From contig PDSN01000059.1 in NCBI GenBank assembly GCA_002748505.1, positions 1-11,066 on the forward strand: DNA of 11,066 nucleotides. Reading direction: 5' to 3'. The stretch is from Gammaproteobacteria bacterium (GTDB lineage Bacteria > Pseudomonadota > Gammaproteobacteria > Pseudomonadales > Halieaceae). Made by a program: the position numbers and the translations under genes. Shown one piece after another: positions 7,922 to 11,066 of the stretch (positions are counted from its first letter, which is position 1; each line of letters opens with the position of its first letter). The notes below the pieces were generated by a model. The model did not search any database. It was given only the letters and a program-made list of their open reading frames with translations, and had not been told where the DNA came from.

Positions 7922-7930
7922 ATGGTAGCA
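7922..7930 (-). promoter_or_regulatory. Candidate extended -10 element for the transporter gene
   Basis: The minus strand reads TGCTACCAT, i.e. TGn followed by TACCAT (four of six matches to TATAAT). It lies about 30 bases before the transporter ATG. No good -35 is seen, as expected if an extended -10 compensates. Short motifs like this arise by chance, so this is a weak call. Confidence 0.25.
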
Positions 7931-7954
7931 CAGCTTGCCCTGCGAGCGTAATTG

Positions 7955-7973
7955 GAACGCGGCTCAGGCGTTC
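7955..7973 (-). terminator. Short inverted repeat after the AsmA-like gene
   Basis: GAACGC and GCGTTC form a perfect 6-pair stem around a 7-base loop, starting about eight bases after the TGA of the AsmA-like gene on the minus strand. It is followed by CAATTACGC with no T-run, so it may be an attenuating or 3'-end structure rather than a full terminator. The AsmA-like gene and the transporter could still be co-transcribed. Confidence 0.25.
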
Positions 7974-7981
7974 TGCTTACG

Positions 7982-10900
7982 TCAATGCCTAGACTGCGAG
8001 GGAGTCTGACGCGGTTCACAGGGTCTGGCTTTGACCTGATATTTATCGGCACCGAACGCCTTTAGCAGCAGTTTTGGCAGCAGCGACAGTGCCTCGGCGG
8101 TGGCGTCCGCAGCGGCCTTGGCGACAGAGGGTTTCACTTCGGGGTTTTGCAGCGTGCCTTTGATTTTCACCGTTGCCGGCACTTGCAAACGGCGGGATTT
8201 GGAGTAGGGCGTAACCCGGAAGTCAATGCCGTCGTTGTGGAAGTTGATACTGCCTTTGCCGGTGGCGATCATATTGGGGGATTCCACAAACAAGGTGTCG
8301 GTGTGGGCGACGCCCTTAGCGAGGGCGATCTGCGCCATGGCGCAATCCACAAACGTGCTTGCCTGCTGGGAAGCACCGGTGTAGAGCCATGCCAGAATGT
8401 CAGTGGCCAGCATATCGTAGGCGGCGCCTTGGATCAGTGCTTTTTCAAGCGCGATGGAAAGACTGCCATCCAGGGCGTTGAGCAGGCTGGCGGGTGTATC
8501 ACCAAGAGCAGACAGGCCGCCACGAAGGGACAGCGCTCCATCTATTGGCGCCGCCATGCCGAGGTCGGTCAGCAGTTTACCCAGGGCAATTTGCCGGGCA
8601 TCCACCGCCAGAGAGACAAACGGTGTGCTGCCGTTGTGATCGATAATGCCGCGCATTTCACCGATGGCCTCGCCGTATTGCACGGTAAAATCCCGGAGCA
8701 GATAGCGCCTGTCGGAGGCGTCGAGGTGCAGGCGTAAGCCGTCCAGTTTTGAGCTGGCACCGTAAACCCTGCCCAGATTTATCTGCAGATCGAAAGGCAG
8801 CGCCGGGGCTTTATCCAAGTACCTCGACAGGCTAAGGGGGCTGCCCGGCTCATCCTGGTCACTCGCTTCGCTGGTTTGCGCAGCGATGCCCAGGTCCGCC
8901 AGCCACAGCGCTTTACTGTCAATCGACAGAGCAATGCTGCTAAGCCTGTCATTTTTGCTGCGCAGCTCGCCACCAAGCTGAAAGTGGCTTTTGTTAAAAT
9001 CGATACCGCCATCGAGGCGAATACCCTTATCACTGATGCGAGCATCCAGGCGCCCTTTGCTGCGGGCGATAGCGCGACCGCTCAGTTGTTGTAACAGCGC
9101 TTGATTGTCACTGTTAAATTGCAAAACCATCTGTCCTGCGGGGCGGTAGAGGTCATTTAAGGCGCCGTTGATACTGATCTGGGTGTTCGCAAAACCGCTG
9201 GCGCGAAGATTTATCGCCGACAGTGAAGCGCTGTCCTGGGTCGCCTTTAGTTCCGCGGAGCCAGTGATAGTAGCGCCTTCAGTCGCCTTACCCAATTGTT
9301 CGGGGAGTCGCTCGCCAAGCAGTTTTGGGCTCAGGCGTGTCAGTGACAGGGCGAATTTTGCCTGCGGTGCCTCGGTCAGTGACTGTATAGCCCCGCTGGC
9401 GTTTGCGACCAGGTAGGGCTGCTTGATGTCTGCGCTGACCTTGTTCAGTGACCACTGCGCTGCACCCTGTTCAAGTACCGCATCAATGACAACAGGACCG
9501 ATACCGTGGTAGTTCGCGCCAGGGTCAATGCCCAGCAGTTCAGTGAGCGCAGCGATATTGGCGATGCGGGCCTTCAGGGGTAGTAGCGCATCTTTAATGC
9601 GGGTTTCGCTGTTATCCGTAGCCGGTGTAATCAGTGCGCTGCCGTTTGCGCCGCTGATACGCACCGTGTTGTTATCGCCCGCTGACAACTGCATCTCGGA
9701 TAAGGCAATGCCCGCCGCTGTTTGTTGAAGTGTACTCTTTATCTGCCAGGCTCCCAGTTCCACTGGCAGTTTACCCACCCAGGGTTGAAGCAAGGCCAGT
9801 GTTGGCCCGGAGGCGCTGAAGCTGGCGCGGTGTCTGTTGAGTCCGGTGATACTGTTGTCACTTGCGGGGGTGACATCGGGCAGAGCTTCACCTGTCAAAC
9901 TCAATTGCAGGCCGTTGTCGGCGAATGTGGACAGGGTAAAGCGCTCAGCGCGCAGTGCCTGTAGAGAACCGCCCAGGTCGAGTGTCGCTCTGGCTTCACC
10001 CAGCTCTTTCAGATCGATATCAATCCAGTTGCGCAGTAACTCTGGATCGCCCAGCTGACCGCTTGCGGTTAATGCCAGACTGTTACTGCCATCGAAGGCA
10101 TAGTGAATCTCACCGCTTGCCTGAAAAGCGTAGCTGGGCAGGTTTTGTAGCGAAAAGCGTGCGTCGCTGATGGTCAGCGCTGTATTGTTGCCTGCTAATA
10201 AACCCGCTGCGGTTAAGCCGCCGCCCAATATCGTGCCCGATTGTCCGGCGATCAGGTCGCGGTAATTACTCAGGTCGGGAATATACGCTGACATGGACAG
10301 TTGGTAGTTGAACTCGCGCGCATCGCCGCGCACACTGCCGCTCAGTTCAATTTGGGTAAAATCCTCAGCGGATATGCTGGCACTGCCAAGCAAGGCGCTT
10401 TGCTGATTGCTGCGGCTGGTGTCGCTTACCGAGGCGTAAACCTGCAGCACTTCGCCCTGGTGAAGATAGTTGAGCGTAAGGTCGTATTGCTGGGTACTTT
10501 CGCGCTGCCCTTTGATGTCCGTGGCGCTGATCACCTGGGTGACATCCTGGGCGCTGATAATATGAAACACATCGATGCGCAGTTGATCGGGCAGGTAACG
10601 CAAGTAATTTACCCATTGTTTCGGGCTGGGATTTACCGAGTCGCCTTTGTTAGAGGCAAATACAGTAATGGCGGTGGCGCTGACACTGGCCTGTAAAAAT
10701 CCCGCGCCGGTATTGCCCGTGCGATTGATAGCGATTCCCAGATCCTGGGCGTTGATATGGGGTTGAGCGGGGTTTTCAGGTGGTACCAGGGCAAAGCGCG
10801 ATGCACTGAAGCTGCCGTTGCCAAGATCCATTTTCGGGTCTTCCAGGATGAGGGTCAGCCCCGTGCTTTTTTCTATCAGCATTTCAAATAGCGCTAGCTG

Positions 10901-10984
10901 CATGTCACTATTGCGGCCGAGCCAAAGCCCCAATCCGATAAGTACGGCCAACAGCACCGTTAAGACCAGTAAAAAACGTTTCAT
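7982..10984 (-). CDS. AsmA-family envelope protein (AsmA-like bridge protein)
   Basis: The AsmA family includes AsmA, YhdP, TamB and YdbH, inner-membrane-anchored proteins with long beta-groove bodies that reach across the periplasm and are implicated in phospholipid transport to the outer membrane. This one is 1000 residues, between E. coli AsmA (617) and YhdP/TamB (over 1200). After MKRFLLVL a single membrane helix covers residues 4-22; the rest is a beta-strand-rich periplasmic body. The conserved C-terminal AsmA region lies at about 760-960: DFTVQYGEAIGEMRG, then LSLRGGLSALGDT, then LDGSLSIALEKALIQGA, ending in VKIKGTLQNPEVKPS. An alanine/leucine-rich helix (about 954-978) and a basic, proline-containing tail finish it. 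I chose the ATG at 10984 because Lys-Arg and the helix follow at once; an ATG at 10993 would add three residues and one at 11035 would add 17. No clear ribosome binding site is visible for any of them. The exact subfamily and cargo are not determined. Confidence 0.87.
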   Translation of the reverse strand: MKRFLLVLTVLLAVLIGLGLWLGRNSDMQLALFEMLIEKSTGLTLILEDPKMDLGNGSFSASRFALVPPENPAQPHINAQDLGIAINRTGNTGAGFLQASVSATAITVFASNKGDSVNPSPKQWVNYLRYLPDQLRIDVFHIISAQDVTQVISATDIKGQRESTQQYDLTLNYLHQGEVLQVYASVSDTSRSNQQSALLGSASISAEDFTQIELSGSVRGDAREFNYQLSMSAYIPDLSNYRDLIAGQSGTILGGGLTAAGLLAGNNTALTISDARFSLQNLPSYAFQASGEIHYAFDGSNSLALTASGQLGDPELLRNWIDIDLKELGEARATLDLGGSLQALRAERFTLSTFADNGLQLSLTGEALPDVTPASDNSITGLNRHRASFSASGPTLALLQPWVGKLPVELGAWQIKSTLQQTAAGIALSEMQLSAGDNNTVRISGANGSALITPATDNSETRIKDALLPLKARIANIAALTELLGIDPGANYHGIGPVVIDAVLEQGAAQWSLNKVSADIKQPYLVANASGAIQSLTEAPQAKFALSLTRLSPKLLGERLPEQLGKATEGATITGSAELKATQDSASLSAINLRASGFANTQISINGALNDLYRPAGQMVLQFNSDNQALLQQLSGRAIARSKGRLDARISDKGIRLDGGIDFNKSHFQLGGELRSKNDRLSSIALSIDSKALWLADLGIAAQTSEASDQDEPGSPLSLSRYLDKAPALPFDLQINLGRVYGASSKLDGLRLHLDASDRRYLLRDFTVQYGEAIGEMRGIIDHNGSTPFVSLAVDARQIALGKLLTDLGMAAPIDGALSLRGGLSALGDTPASLLNALDGSLSIALEKALIQGAAYDMLATDILAWLYTGASQQASTFVDCAMAQIALAKGVAHTDTLFVESPNMIATGKGSINFHNDGIDFRVTPYSKSRRLQVPATVKIKGTLQNPEVKPSVAKAAADATAEALSLLPKLLLKAFGADKYQVKARPCEPRQTPSQSRH

Positions 10985-11066
10985 CGTGAGCATGGGCTGA
11001 TAAAAATGCGCAGTGTAACGCGACTGGCAGCCCAATGCCTGCTTTTCGTTTTACAGCATTGGCTCT
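10985..11066. other. Upstream flank of the AsmA-like gene at the right edge
   Basis: These 82 bases contain no supported gene. On the minus strand they would hold the promoter and leader of the AsmA-like gene. I see only a weak TACACT hexamer near 11017-11012 with no matching -35, so I do not call a promoter. Confidence 0.3.

Noticed and set aside
8147..8737. A 196-codon plus-strand open frame inside the AsmA-like gene
   Set aside because: It is antisense to the conserved AsmA C-terminal region, and its composition is typical of a shadow frame.

Overview
The window reads as chromosomal DNA of a moderately GC-rich Gram-negative bacterium. An AsmA-family inner-membrane/periplasmic protein, a bacterial-type sodium:neurotransmitter-symporter (NSS) homologue and a giant secreted repeat protein together fit a gammaproteobacterium, probably a marine one. 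That taxonomic placement is inference from gene content and protein style, not from a marker gene. All genes lie on the minus strand, so transcription runs from right to left. I see no RNA gene, CRISPR array, insertion sequence, integrase or attachment site.

Layout, in order of transcription. (1) 10984 to 7982: a 1000-residue AsmA-like protein with one N-terminal membrane anchor and a long periplasmic body. (2) An 89-base gap with a short hairpin, then 7892 to 6543: a 449-residue NSS sodium-dependent transporter in which glycine replaces the usual gate arginine of TM1. (3) A 248-base intergenic stretch with a strong GC-rich hairpin just after the transporter stop and an AT-rich leader. (4) From 6294 to the left edge of the window: a giant exported protein made of tandem Ig-like DUF11 / fimbrial-isopeptide-type modules. 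Its first 1471 codons (6294 to 1879) carry a signal peptide, an N-terminal domain and eight modules. A single frame disruption between 1910 and 1882 then moves the coding signal into another frame, which stays open for more than 600 codons and encodes at least four and a half further modules before the window ends.

How the parts relate. AsmA and the transporter could be co-transcribed (same strand, short gap), although a weak extended -10 sits in the gap. The repeat protein is probably a separate unit. The AsmA-like protein is expected to act at the envelope in lipid transfer or outer-membrane homeostasis. The transporter would import an amino acid or related solute with sodium. The repeat protein would be a long surface stalk or adhesin. 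Nothing in the sequence links the three functions directly.

The most notable content is the repeat protein: its frameshift, its alternating cysteine-paired and cysteine-free modules, and a recurring Lys...Asn-x5-aromatic signature that suggests intramolecular isopeptide crosslinks in some modules but not in others. I found no convincing evidence of a wholly new multi-gene system.
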